Assembly (NCBI GenBank): GCA_013359265.1
Contig: JABWCD010000016.1
Span: 1-64,000 of the forward strand
Reading direction: 5' to 3'
Length of the DNA: 64,000 bases
Source of the DNA: Candidatus Hydrogenedentota bacterium
GTDB lineage: Bacteria; Hydrogenedentota; Hydrogenedentia; Hydrogenedentales; SLHB01
In this document: one piece after another, positions 36,893 to 45,015 of the stretch
Layout: every line of letters begins with the position of its first letter
Position numbering within the stretch: position 1 is the first letter of the stretch
Translations under genes and position numbers: made by a program
The notes under the pieces: generated by a model
Databases searched by the model: none
Told to the model about the DNA's origin: nothing
What the model saw: the letters and a program-made list of their open reading frames with translations, nothing else

Positions 36893-38142
36893 TTCCCGCA
36901 GCCGAACTTGCGCACAGCCTTCCGGTGACCGTCGAGCGCAGCGCGCTCATCATGCGGTACCTGATCGCCTTGATCATCGGGCCCATATTCCTGCTCGGCT
37001 ATTTTGGCGGGGAGTACTTCGATTTCTTCGTCATCACCGGCATGGTCATGGCGCACAACCTCTACGTCCACGTTGTGCTGTGGGCGCGGGCGTACCGCCT
37101 CTTCTTCACGCGAACGAACTTCTTCATTTATCTCGTGCAAATCAGCATCATCATGGCGATCACCGGCGGCGAAAGCAGCGACGCGTATCTGCTCTATCAT
37201 TTGCTGATCATCGGCTTCAGCGCCTACGACCGGCGGTTCGGACGCGTCATCACCGCCACGCTGGTGTGCCTTGCAGCGTACATCGTGGTGATCCTGATAG
37301 AGAAATACCGCTCCGGCTTCTCGCTCACCCTCGGCGCGGTTGTCGTGCGTCTCCTGAGCACCTTCATCGTCGGGTGGATGATTGCGTCGCTGTCCGAACG
37401 GCTGCGCCGCGCGGAGGTCACCGCGGCGGAACAGACCGCGCAAATTGCCGCGTCCGAAGCGACGCTGCGCGCCATTCTCAACAGCGCGGGCGATCCCATC
37501 GTCGTGTTCGACGACAATGAGTACATCGTGGAGGCGAACGAACGCGCGTCGGAGTTTCTGGGAGTTCCGCGCGTTCAACTGGTCGGGCAGCGGTTGCGCG
37601 CCTACCTGTTCGACGACGGCGCCCTCCCGCACAAGCTCGCCGACCTTCGCGCCCGGGGCCAGGCGCACACACACGAAATCGCGCTTCCCCGCTCCGGCGA
37701 AGAGCGCGCGGTGGACATGATCGCGCGGTCGTTCATTCGTGAGGGTGTGCGCTACTTCATCGTGTTGCTCCGGGACGTTACGTACCAGAAGAACATCGAG
37801 GAGGCGTCGCGCGTGCTCGAGGCGCGGCTCGAAAAACTCAACACGGACCTGCGGCAACTCGACCGCCACAAGTCCGAGTTCATGCACGCCATTTCCGCGG
37901 GCATACGCACGCCGCTCGCGGCCGTCGCGGGCTACGTCGATATGCTTATCGACGGAGAACTCGGCGACGTCAATCCCGATCAAAGCAAGGCGCTGCAAAC
38001 CTGCCGGCGCGCGTTGCAGCGGGTGTTTCGTTTGGTTGAACGAACAATCGACGCGTATTCGCCACGGTTTGGCAGGGAATCGACGGCGGATAAGGACGCG
38101 GTGGCGGCTGCCGCGGCAGAACAAAAGCGGGAACCGAAATAA
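36889..38142 (+). CDS. Membrane PAS protein with degenerate HisKA-like helix and no ATPase domain
   Basis: The 417-residue protein has about six membrane segments (22-168), a PAS domain (about 188-300) and a final helical region resembling a HisKA dimerisation domain. The family H-box would read SHELRTPL; here residues 336-343 read SAGIRTPL, so the phospho-accepting histidine is alanine 337 and the following acidic residue is glycine. The protein ends 75 residues later, with no HATPase domain. It is therefore unlikely to be an active kinase. It may sense a signal and act by dimerising with another kinase. Its ATG overlaps the rsmI stop, and a strong hairpin follows the stop. Confidence 0.8.
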   Translation: MIPAAELAHSLPVTVERSALIMRYLIALIIGPIFLLGYFGGEYFDFFVITGMVMAHNLYVHVVLWARAYRLFFTRTNFFIYLVQISIIMAITGGESSDAYLLYHLLIIGFSAYDRRFGRVITATLVCLAAYIVVILIEKYRSGFSLTLGAVVVRLLSTFIVGWMIASLSERLRRAEVTAAEQTAQIAASEATLRAILNSAGDPIVVFDDNEYIVEANERASEFLGVPRVQLVGQRLRAYLFDDGALPHKLADLRARGQAHTHEIALPRSGEERAVDMIARSFIREGVRYFIVLLRDVTYQKNIEEASRVLEARLEKLNTDLRQLDRHKSEFMHAISAGIRTPLAAVAGYVDMLIDGELGDVNPDQSKALQTCRRALQRVFRLVERTIDAYSPRFGRESTADKDAVAAAAAEQKREPK

Positions 38143-38155
38143 GAGTGGAGCCAGC

Positions 38156-38184
38156 GGCCCGCGCCGGGGGTGGCGGCGCGGGCC
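38156..38184 (+). terminator. Hairpin after the PAS-protein gene
   Basis: GGCCCGCGCC (38156-38165) and its exact complement (38175-38184) enclose nine bases, starting 13 bases after the stop. There is no T-run. The following stretch to about 38477 contains no gene I can support. Confidence 0.55.
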
Positions 38185-38477
38185 CTGATAAAACGAGGGG
38201 GAAGAGGGGTAGTGGGGAATCTCGTTTCGGCGCGGCGGCTGTGTTTGGGGAAGAGGGGGTTGCCCTCCGCGCCGTGTCACTTGGGGTGATTCAACTCACT
38301 GGCTCCGTATAAGTAATTCAAATCATGCGCACTTTATTTCACGCATGCGTAAGTGTCTGTGAGGCAATATGTTCCGAACAGCGCGCCAACCCCGATCGCG
38401 AGAAAGCGTTGCGCCCTCTGTTCGCGAAAGATGTCACAGGTGCTAATTCGGAAATCGTGGAATCGGGCTGATGCCAG

Positions 38478-38512
38478 CCACCCCCGCAAGCGCCGGGAAC
38501 TTGCGGGGGTGG
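38478..38512 (-). terminator. Hairpin after the first prepilin-like gene
   Basis: A perfect 13-base stem (38478-38490 with 38500-38512, CCACCCCCGCAAG) has a nine-base loop and lies 22 bases downstream of the prepilin stop on the minus strand. There is no T-run. Confidence 0.6.
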
Positions 38513-38534
38513 TCCTTGTCAAGAGGATTACCGA

Positions 38535-39437
38535 CTACGGGTACAGAATATGGCTGAACTCGTGGAAGACCAGTCCGCCTTCGTTCACCGGGAACGTGTT
38601 GCCGCCCGTACCGCTGTACTTCAGGAATTCCACGTGGCCGTCCATGTACAGCACGTTGCAGCCGCCCGGAATGTGGTTGAAATGGGTCGCCTCGTCGGCG
38701 GAAATCTCGTCCCACATGATTGCGAGTTGCGACTGCGCTACGGCGCTGCCCGCGGGATTGTTGATATCCGTGATCATGAACCGCTCGATGCCTTCGCGTA
38801 ACCGCCGGTTGGCGTCGCCGCCCGCGTTGCCCGTGCCCGGCACAACCGACCAGTCGCTGTTCGTGCCGTCGAGCGCGTCTTGGGGGGATGTATTCAGCAG
38901 GGTGAATAAGTCGGCGACGTTTGTCTCGAGGGCAGGTATCGCGGCAGGCCCGGTTTGCGCGTTTTCGATCGCCCACCCGAGGTAGATGTACGGATGTTCG
39001 TACACTTCGCACGGCTCGACAGTCCCGTTATTCGCGAACGGTTGGACGAATGCGCCATCGCCGTTCCACAATGTCGACGGCGTGTTTCCCTCGTCCCAAA
39101 GTTCGATTGCGTTCCCGCCCGACGGCGCGCTCGGGCAAACGAGCACGTTCAGATCGGTCAAATACTCCGGGTATGTCGATTCCGCGCGAAAGATCGTCGC
39201 GCCCGGGGCCGGGTTTCCGTTGCAGTCCAGGGCCTTCATCGGCGGAAACTTTTCCCCGCGCGATTCGCCCGAGTACATTTTGAAGATAATTCCCATTTGC
39301 TTGAGATTGTTCTGGCAACTTGCGCGGCGGGCGGCCTCGCGCGCGCGCGCAAGCGCGGGCAGCAGGATCGCCGCGAGGATCGCGATAATCGCGATGACGA
39401 CCAATAACTCGATCAAAGTAAATCCATGACGTTTCAT
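38535..39437 (-). CDS. Prepilin-type N-terminal domain protein (DG-H-V type), copy 1
   Basis: The 300-residue protein starts [14 protein letters not shown], a type IV prepilin signal with the predicted cleavage between G5 and F6 and the conserved Glu in FTLIE. The hydrophobic helix continues through [19 protein letters not shown]. The C-terminus has [20 protein letters not shown], the DG-H-V type ending that is massively expanded in Planctomycetes, Lentisphaerae and related bacteria. These pseudopilin-like surface or secretion proteins have no proven function. A paralogue lies at 40533-41414, and each is preceded by a His/Cys-rich small membrane protein gene. Confidence 0.88.
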   Translation of the reverse strand: MKRHGFTLIELLVVIAIIAILAAILLPALARAREAARRASCQNNLKQMGIIFKMYSGESRGEKFPPMKALDCNGNPAPGATIFRAESTYPEYLTDLNVLVCPSAPSGGNAIELWDEGNTPSTLWNGDGAFVQPFANNGTVEPCEVYEHPYIYLGWAIENAQTGPAAIPALETNVADLFTLLNTSPQDALDGTNSDWSVVPGTGNAGGDANRRLREGIERFMITDINNPAGSAVAQSQLAIMWDEISADEATHFNHIPGGCNVLYMDGHVEFLKYSGTGGNTFPVNEGGLVFHEFSHILYP

Positions 39438-39538
39438 GGCTGGCTCCACTCCATAATGTGTAAATGAATGCAATTCGTTCGCCCCGGAATACGCGCATTC
39501 GCGCCGTTCGCGGGACACAGCGATGGATAAAATTTGGA

Positions 39539-39892
39539 TTAGACGATCGGGAGAGTGGGGGGAGCGCGGCGCAAGTGCGGGAAACACGATTCGTCCCGCA
39601 CGGCCGGCGTCAGACAGGACGCCAGGTTCTCGAACTCAAGGGAGACTTGAGGAAGAGGCAAATCGGCGGCAAGCGTCGGGAGCGTCGTCGCCCCCGCGAG
39701 CTCGCACAGGGCGCACGCGTGGTCTTGATGGTGAACGGGGGCGGGAGTAGATGGCGCGTGCGAGGAGCCGCAATGCGATTCCGTCGCGGCCATTTCGAGC
39801 AATAGCAGCGTCTCGTGCGTCGCCGCGATGGCGATGAAAATCGCCAGAACCACCGCCATACCGCGAACTATTTGGTTGTATTGGTGATACAT
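39539..39892 (-). CDS. His/Cys-rich small membrane protein, copy 1
   Basis: The 117-residue protein has an N-terminal membrane helix ([20 protein letters not shown]), then a segment rich in His and Cys: [25 protein letters not shown]. Its C-terminus ([19 protein letters not shown]) matches the paralogue at 41734-42117 closely. The layout resembles small DUF2946-type proteins, often near metal or copper genes. Metal binding is an inference from the His/Cys pattern. An upstream start at 39946 is possible but would lie within the promoter-like sequence. The prepilin gene follows 101 bases downstream. Confidence 0.6.
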   Translation of the reverse strand: MYHQYNQIVRGMAVVLAIFIAIAATHETLLLLEMAATESHCGSSHAPSTPAPVHHQDHACALCELAGATTLPTLAADLPLPQVSLEFENLASCLTPAVRDESCFPHLRRAPPTLPIV

Positions 39893-39944
39893 CGCGTCAA
39901 GAGGGCCTTTCCCACAGCACTTCACCGGCCCAGCAAAACCAGTC

Positions 39945-39973
39945 ATTACACTATAACACAGTTTTCCCGGCAA
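39945..39973 (-). promoter_or_regulatory. Candidate promoter with Zur-box-like sequence
   Basis: On the minus strand TTGCCG and TGTAAT are separated by 17 bases. The -10 region lies in GTTATAGTGTAAT (39945-39957), which matches 10 of 13 bases of the Zur-type palindrome GTTATAATATAAC. The match could be chance, because -10 elements are also AT-rich. Confidence 0.35.
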
Positions 39974-40006
39974 TGAAACTCCTCGGGTCGCGATGCGCAT
40001 GGGAGC

Positions 40007-40045
40007 GCCGGGGAAGGAGTCCAGGCATGGACCGCCTTCCCCGGC
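40007..40045 (-). terminator. Hairpin downstream of the MerC gene
   Basis: GCCGGGGAAGG (40007-40017) and its exact complement (40035-40045) enclose 17 bases that can form an inner GTCC/GGAC stem. It lies 40 bases after the MerC stop and separates the two minus-strand units. Confidence 0.6.
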
Positions 40046-40084
40046 CTTGAGGAGTGGACAATCGGAATTGGGCCTTTCGTCCCG

Positions 40085-40513
40085 TCAGTGGGTGCAGCTC
40101 TCCTTCCTGCACAAGAGATAGTTTCGGAGGTGTCCCACGGAAAGTATGCCGCCGCCGGCGACAGTCAGGGCGCGTTCGCCCCATTCGCCGAAGGTTTCGT
40201 GCCCGTAGAACGCGGCATACACGAGCAAGCCCAATCCAAGCAATCCCATCACTACGACCGCCACGTCCTTGTGCTTGCGGCAACCCAGAGTGACCGCGAC
40301 CGCGCTGGACGGCAACACGAGCCACAGCATGAACGAATGGAACCGTTCCTCGCCGACGAGGCTGCCGGCAAGTGCGGGGATCAACGTAAGCGCGATCGGC
40401 ATTGCCGCGCAATGCACGACGCAGACGGCGGTGAGGCAAATCGCGATCCGATCCAATGCGAGTTGTACTTTTCCGGCTGACATCGTCACGCCATCCGTTC
40501 CGCGGACGGCCAT
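40085..40513 (-). CDS. MerC-domain membrane protein
   Basis: The 142-residue protein has four membrane segments and the MerC signature, a CVVHCAAMP motif in the first pair of helices. It ends with HLRNYLLCRKESCTH, which supplies further Cys and His residues. MerC proteins were described as mercury importers, but most chromosomal members lack mer genes around them, as here. A role with zinc or another thiophilic metal is more likely. The start is uncertain: the ATG ten codons later (40483) is also plausible. It follows the second prepilin gene by 19 bases and is the last gene before a hairpin. Confidence 0.8.
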   Translation of the reverse strand: MAVRGTDGVTMSAGKVQLALDRIAICLTAVCVVHCAAMPIALTLIPALAGSLVGEERFHSFMLWLVLPSSAVAVTLGCRKHKDVAVVVMGLLGLGLLVYAAFYGHETFGEWGERALTVAGGGILSVGHLRNYLLCRKESCTH

Positions 40514-40532
40514 TGTTGAGGTATCATTGGGT

Positions 40533-41414
40533 CTACTCCGTGTCGCTGAGTTCGTGGAAAACGAGCCCGCCGAAATTCATCGGGTACGGGCCGATCCCCG
40601 CGTTCCATTTGACGAACTCCACGTGCCCGTCCATGTACAGGACCGTTGCCCCGCCGGGCACGTGCACGAAGTGGGTCGGTTCGTCGGATATGCCGGAGTG
40701 CATGACAACGACATCGGACTGCGCCTGTGCGCCGCCCGCGGGGTTGTTGATATCCGTGATGAAGAACCGCTCGATGCCCTCGCGCAAGCGCTTGAGTTCG
40801 GTGCGCCCGTTCGGCAGCGCAAACCCGAGATCCCAATCGCGGTCGGGCGCGCCGGCATCCCCTCCCAACTCGACTGCGTCGTCCACGACAAGCCCCGCGG
40901 CGAACAGCGGATCGAAGTCCGCTTCCGTCGTCCATCCGTCAAACGTGTTCCTCGATACGGCATAGCCGTTGTAATAATAGGGCTCCGTATTGACTTCGCA
41001 CGGCTCCACGGTCCCGTTGTCCGTAAATCCGGGCATCGCCTGCCACAGTTCCCACGATGTATTTCCTTCGTCGTAAACGACCTCGGGATCGTCGTGGTGT
41101 ACCCAGCTCGGGCTGAGGAGTACGCGCCAGTCCGACAGGTACTCGGGGAAAATCGCATCGGGTTTAGGTATCTGGTTCCACGCGACCAGGGAACCATCGC
41201 ACTGGAAAACCTTCATTTGGGGATACTTCTCGCTTTTCGATTCGCTCGAGTACATTTTGAAGACGATTCCCATTTGCTTAAGGTTGTTCAGGCACGACGC
41301 CCGTTTTGCCGCTTCGCGCGCCCGCGCGAGCGCGGGCAGGAGGATCGCGGCGAGGATCGCGATAATCGCGATGACAACGAGCAGTTCGATTAGCGTAAAT
41401 CCATGACGTTTCAT
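40533..41414 (-). CDS. Prepilin-type N-terminal domain protein (DG-H-V type), copy 2
   Basis: The 293-residue protein is a paralogue of the product at 38535-39437. Residues 1-48 are almost identical, including [18 protein letters not shown]. The DG-H-V ending is [20 protein letters not shown], while the middle differs more. The same class III-type prepilin cleavage site is present. It lies between the His/Cys-rich copy 2 and the MerC gene. The structured repeat copy B lies in the gap upstream of it. Confidence 0.88.
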   Translation of the reverse strand: MKRHGFTLIELLVVIAIIAILAAILLPALARAREAAKRASCLNNLKQMGIVFKMYSSESKSEKYPQMKVFQCDGSLVAWNQIPKPDAIFPEYLSDWRVLLSPSWVHHDDPEVVYDEGNTSWELWQAMPGFTDNGTVEPCEVNTEPYYYNGYAVSRNTFDGWTTEADFDPLFAAGLVVDDAVELGGDAGAPDRDWDLGFALPNGRTELKRLREGIERFFITDINNPAGGAQAQSDVVVMHSGISDEPTHFVHVPGGATVLYMDGHVEFVKWNAGIGPYPMNFGGLVFHELSDTE

Positions 41415-41541
41415 GGTATGAGTTCTCCATAGTTTGAGTGCGCGCCAGCGCACGAACGCCGTCGCAGTTGTCGTTCGTTTCACGCGAGATGCAGTTCGAG
41501 AGACGGACTTTCCCCAGTTGACGCGGAAAGTGCGCCAACGA

Positions 41542-41717
41542 CTTAGAACTTCTAACAATACTGACGTCTTTGCGTTTACCCCGAAGGGGTTTCGGCGCGC
41601 AGCCCAAGGGTTGGCCCGCCGAAGTCGCTTCGACGTAGGCGGGGCTACCCTGGGTACCGACCACCCCCATTTGGGAATGTACCCTGAAGGGGTTTCGGCA
41701 CTAGTGTTAGAGGCTCT
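41542..41717. repeat. Structured dispersed repeat, copy B
   Basis: This is a near-identical copy of 478-642, including the CCCC-GAA-GGGG hairpin, the long imperfect hairpin with CCCAGGGT and ACCCTGGG ends, the GAAGTCGCTTC core and the GTTAGAGGCTCT end. It carries about ten extra bases after TACCGACC. It is inserted between the stop of the His/Cys-rich gene and the start of the prepilin gene, within a presumed operon. Confidence 0.75.
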
Positions 41718-41733
41718 TAGGGATATTGCGTCT

Positions 41734-42117
41734 TTACGCGGGAAGAACGCGGGAGGGAGGAGCGCGGCGAAGGTGCGGGAAGCATGATGTATCCCGCACG
41801 CCCGGCGTTAAGCGCGAGGCGATGCCTACGTTCTCAACGCCATCGAGGGGGAGTGGCAGTTCCGCCGCCAACGCCGGAAGCGTTGGCGCACCCGCCAGCA
41901 CGCACAAGGGACACGCGATTTCTCGATGATGCGTGGGGGCGGACGAACCGGGCGTGTGCTCCGAATCGCAATGCGAATGCGCGAGAGTCAAAGGGATCGC
42001 AAGCAGTGTCTCGTGCGCCGCAGCGACAGCCACAAACGCTGCCGCCAGAAGCGCCACGAAACGGATCGCGCCGCGCACAGAACGGTCCGCTTGATTCATG
42101 TGAAACACCAATCGCAT
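41734..42117 (-). CDS. His/Cys-rich small membrane protein, copy 2
   Basis: The 127-residue protein is a paralogue of the one at 39539-39892. It has a membrane helix ([23 protein letters not shown]), a His/Cys segment ([25 protein letters not shown]) and the shared ending [19 protein letters not shown]. Either the ATG at 42117 or that at 42099 may start translation. A near-consensus promoter ends 25 bases upstream. It would lead a unit with the prepilin and MerC genes. Periplasmic metal handling is inferred, not shown. Confidence 0.6.
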   Translation of the reverse strand: MRLVFHMNQADRSVRGAIRFVALLAAAFVAVAAAHETLLAIPLTLAHSHCDSEHTPGSSAPTHHREIACPLCVLAGAPTLPALAAELPLPLDGVENVGIASRLTPGVRDTSCFPHLRRAPPSRVLPA

Positions 42118-42141
42118 TGTGCTTGCAGTCCTAGAGCGGAC

Positions 42142-42170
42142 TATAGAGTATCGGCCTTAGCTTGTCAATA
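42142..42170 (-). promoter_or_regulatory. Near-consensus promoter for the His/Cys-rich copy 2 unit
   Basis: On the minus strand a perfect TTGACA (42165-42170) and TATAGT (42142-42147) are separated by exactly 17 bases. The predicted transcript would have an unusually short leader, about 18 bases to the ATG at 42117. Confidence 0.7.
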
Positions 42171-42438
42171 ACGCAGTAACGAAGTGCCCACGGGCAAGCG
42201 TGTCATTCGCCCCGACGTCGTCCTCGACGTAGCGGTGCGGATGCTCCTCGTCGAGCTGGCCTGGCCCGCCGCAGTGGCCTTTCGAGTCGTGCAATAGCCG
42301 TACGGCAATGATTGCGATATTTGGCTCGACGCATAGCCAGTCGAATTGCGATCCGTACAATGTGCATACTGTAATCGGGTCGCAAGGTGTGTCCGTCTTC
42401 CGACCAAAGAACGTTCAACGATCAGCGGAGAATCGTTC

Positions 42439-43035
42439 ATGTCCAAACCATGCTGCGTCACGACCGCCGTTGTTATTGCGCTCTCACCGCTGCTCGCTCC
42501 CGGCTGCGCAACGTCGCCGATGGACGCAGGCGGGCGCGGCGTACCAACGCCCTTCGGCGGGAACGCCCATGCCATCCCGGGACTGATCGAAGCGGAACAT
42601 TTTGACGACGGCGGCCCGGGGGTCGCGTACAGCGACGTGGACGAAGTGAATCACGGCGCGCCGTATCGCGGCGTCACACACGTGGATACCGAACAACGCG
42701 CCGACGCGTCCAACGGCTACGGTATTGGCTGGTCCCGTGCGGGCGAATGGCTGGCCTATACCGTCGATGTGCAATCGAACGGAACCTATACCATCGAAAT
42801 TCCCGTTGCCTCCCAAAAGGAAGGCGGTGTTTTCCATCTCGACATCGCCGGCAAGGACGTGACTGGACCGATCCGCATTCCGGACACCGGCGCGTGGACC
42901 AAACTGGCGACACTGCATGTGAAAAACGTTCGTCTTGAGAAGGGCGTTTACGTGATGAGGCTGATCATGGACATCAACGGCGCATCGGGCGGCATCGGCG
43001 ATGTCGATTATTTGAAGTTCAGTCTCGAACGCTGA
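42439..43035 (+). CDS. CBM6-type carbohydrate-binding lipoprotein
   Basis: The 198-residue protein starts at the ATG at 42439. Its signal peptide ends LLAPGC, a lipobox. The rest is a single family-6-type carbohydrate-binding module: LIEAEHFDDGGPGVAYSDVD, then YGIGWSRAGEWLAYTVDV with the ligand-stacking aromatics, and the final GDVDYLKF. CBM6 modules bind beta-glucans, xylan or agarose, and the specificity here is unknown. No catalytic domain is attached. The next gene, 38 bases on, encodes another secreted-type protein. The gap upstream (42171-42438) holds no convincing gene. Confidence 0.75.
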   Translation: MSKPCCVTTAVVIALSPLLAPGCATSPMDAGGRGVPTPFGGNAHAIPGLIEAEHFDDGGPGVAYSDVDEVNHGAPYRGVTHVDTEQRADASNGYGIGWSRAGEWLAYTVDVQSNGTYTIEIPVASQKEGGVFHLDIAGKDVTGPIRIPDTGAWTKLATLHVKNVRLEKGVYVMRLIMDINGASGGIGDVDYLKFSLER

Positions 43036-43073
43036 CGCGGTACCGGTTCGACTGTCCAGCGGAGAACCTCGCG

Positions 43074-44516
43074 ATGTTCATCTGTGAATCACTGGAGCGG
43101 CGCGGCAATGACACTTGCGTCCTACTGGCGACCGCAATCACCGTCGGCTTCGTTTGCGTGTCCCTCGCGGAAACGACTGCGGTCACCCAAGACTTCGCTA
43201 CGGACCCAAACTGGGACGGACGCAACAACGTGCGCATGGAACAAGGCCGCGAGAAGAAGCAGGACTTCGGATTCTCGCAAACCAACCACGCGGGCGGCGG
43301 CATTGGCGAAATCGGCGGGTCGGTGTGCCGCTCGGTGAAGCCCGCTACGTATTCGGTCGCCATCGAGCCGAAGACGCTTGATGATCAACTCAAAGCGTCG
43401 GGGCGGTTCAACGTGACGCACTCCGAAGGCGGCAGCGGGCTCCTCGTCGGCTGGTTCAATAGCACGTCGCGCGGGTGGCGCACGCCGAACGCGCTGTTTA
43501 TGCGCATCGACGGCGAATCGAATTCGTTCCGAATCTTTTACGAATACGGCACACAGAACTGGAAGACCGGCGGCGGCCAGACCTTCGAGGGCATGTACCA
43601 GACAAACCCGTCCTCGAAGATTCCAGTCGGCGGGAAACCGCACGAGTGGTCGATCGAATACGACCCCGACGGCGCGGAAGGACGCGGCGAAATCGCGCTG
43701 ACACTCGACGGCGAAGTATTCAAAGCGCCGCTCGACGAGGGCCACAAGGCCGACGGCGCGACCTTCGATCGGTTCGGCATCATGAACCAACAAATCTACG
43801 GCGACCACCTCACGGCATACTTCGACGACATCACCATTGACGGCAAGCGCTTCGACTTCGCGGCGGACCCGAAGTGGGAGGGAGCGGGCAACCGCGACAC
43901 GTTTAGTGACATTGCGATTCGTCCACACCACGATTTTGGCCATCGACCGACAAACTTTGCGGGCGGCGAACCGGGTGAAATCGGCGGGTTCATCTGGCGC
44001 ATCGAGAGCGTCGATCCAGAACACGCGGGGTACTACGGCGCGCCAACCGGCCGCCTGACGATGAACGACAAGCTAACCGCAAGCGGCAAGGTCAGTTTTC
44101 GGCGCGCCGCCGTGGACTGCGGCCTGCTCATCGGCTGGTTCAATTCGCACACCGCCATCGGCGCGCCGCCCAACAACTTCGTCGGTGTGCTTGTCGAAGG
44201 CCCCAGCCGCATCGGCCACTACTTCCGCCCGGTATACGGCGCCTCCGACGACCAACGCGGAATCCAGGACGAAGGCCCCATCTTCAATCCCGACGGGAAG
44301 CAACGCACGTGGTCCGTTGTGTACGACCCCGACGCCAACGCAGGCCACGGCAGAATTACCGCCACGCTCGATGGTGAATCCGTTGACATGGACCTTCCGG
44401 AAACCGCCCGCAAGGGGAACGCCGTCTTCGATCGTTTCGGCATCGTGTCGTGGCAGCGCGGCGGCCACTACGTCGAGATGTATTTCGACGACATCACGTA
44501 TACCGCGGCAGAGTGA
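43074..44516 (+). CDS. Two-repeat secreted protein of unknown function
   Basis: The 480-residue protein consists of two homologous domains of about 210 residues, about 40-255 and 260-478. Shared landmarks in each are a start FATDPNWDG / FAADPKWEG, HAGGGIGEIGG / FAGGEPGEIGG, GLLVGWFNS / GLLIGWFNS, a YDPDG or YDPDA segment and FDDITI / FDDITY at the end. Each repeat looks like a beta-sandwich of the concanavalin/laminin-G type, and the sugar-binding context supports this. No enzyme motif is visible. The N-terminal hydrophobic stretch at about 15-33 may be a signal peptide. Probably co-transcribed with the CBM6 gene. Confidence 0.65.
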   Translation: MFICESLERRGNDTCVLLATAITVGFVCVSLAETTAVTQDFATDPNWDGRNNVRMEQGREKKQDFGFSQTNHAGGGIGEIGGSVCRSVKPATYSVAIEPKTLDDQLKASGRFNVTHSEGGSGLLVGWFNSTSRGWRTPNALFMRIDGESNSFRIFYEYGTQNWKTGGGQTFEGMYQTNPSSKIPVGGKPHEWSIEYDPDGAEGRGEIALTLDGEVFKAPLDEGHKADGATFDRFGIMNQQIYGDHLTAYFDDITIDGKRFDFAADPKWEGAGNRDTFSDIAIRPHHDFGHRPTNFAGGEPGEIGGFIWRIESVDPEHAGYYGAPTGRLTMNDKLTASGKVSFRRAAVDCGLLIGWFNSHTAIGAPPNNFVGVLVEGPSRIGHYFRPVYGASDDQRGIQDEGPIFNPDGKQRTWSVVYDPDANAGHGRITATLDGESVDMDLPETARKGNAVFDRFGIVSWQRGGHYVEMYFDDITYTAAE

Positions 44517-44622
44517 CGCGTGGCGTGGCGCGGCTGCAATCCGCTATGGTACTGCGCAGTGTTGCGAGTATTCGTAAAAACCCGCTCGCACGGGGAGGCG
44601 TCGATATGGCGATGATTGCGCT

Positions 44623-45015
44623 ATGACCGAACAACTCGATCCGAACTCGGCCCCGCCGCCGCTCGATGTCCCTCCGCCCGTTCCACCGCGCCAAACGCTT
44701 TGGGCGCGAATCGGAGTCGGGTTTGTCCCGGCCGCGGTGATGTTGGTCATCATGTTCTTCTGCTTCGTGTTCGATCGCAGTGGCGACACTGCGCTGCCCG
44801 TGCTCATCATTTCCGGCATTGCCTTCGTTCTGGGCACTCCCATACTCATGATTCCGTGGTCCGTCCGCGCGCTTCGCAAAATCCACGGACCGGTCGCGCC
44901 TGACGCCCGCGGCGCCCGAACGGGCATGGTGGTCCTCGTCACCGCCGGGATGAGTTTTGCCAACTACGCGATCGTCTTCGCCGAATGCTCGGCGATACTC
45001 ATGACGCTCGCGTGA
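44623..45015 (+). CDS. Small membrane protein leading the radical SAM/Lgt-like operon
   Basis: The 130-residue protein has a proline-rich cytoplasmic start (about 1-25) and three membrane segments (about 30-47, 56-77 and 100-128). It matches no family I know. Its stop overlaps the GTG start of the radical SAM gene by four bases (GTGA), which is a strong sign of coupled translation. A role as a membrane anchor or partner for the next two enzymes is inferred only from this arrangement. Confidence 0.65.
   Translation: MTEQLDPNSAPPPLDVPPPVPPRQTLWARIGVGFVPAAVMLVIMFFCFVFDRSGDTALPVLIISGIAFVLGTPILMIPWSVRALRKIHGPVAPDARGARTGMVVLVTAGMSFANYAIVFAECSAILMTLA

Noticed and set aside
36718-38280. 520-codon minus-strand frame opposite rsmI and the PAS protein
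   Set aside because: Antisense shadow with Arg/Asp/His-rich composition typical of reversed high-GC codons.
40085-40513. Mercury resistance operon around the MerC gene
   Set aside because: There are no merR, merT, merP or merA genes nearby. MerC-type proteins also occur in other metal contexts.
42157-42360. 67-codon minus-strand frame upstream of the His/Cys-rich copy 2 gene
   Set aside because: The frame has GC-rich third positions but starts at TTG without a ribosome site, has no family match, and its 3' end overlaps the near-consensus promoter at 42142-42170. It may be a gene remnant, but the support is too weak.
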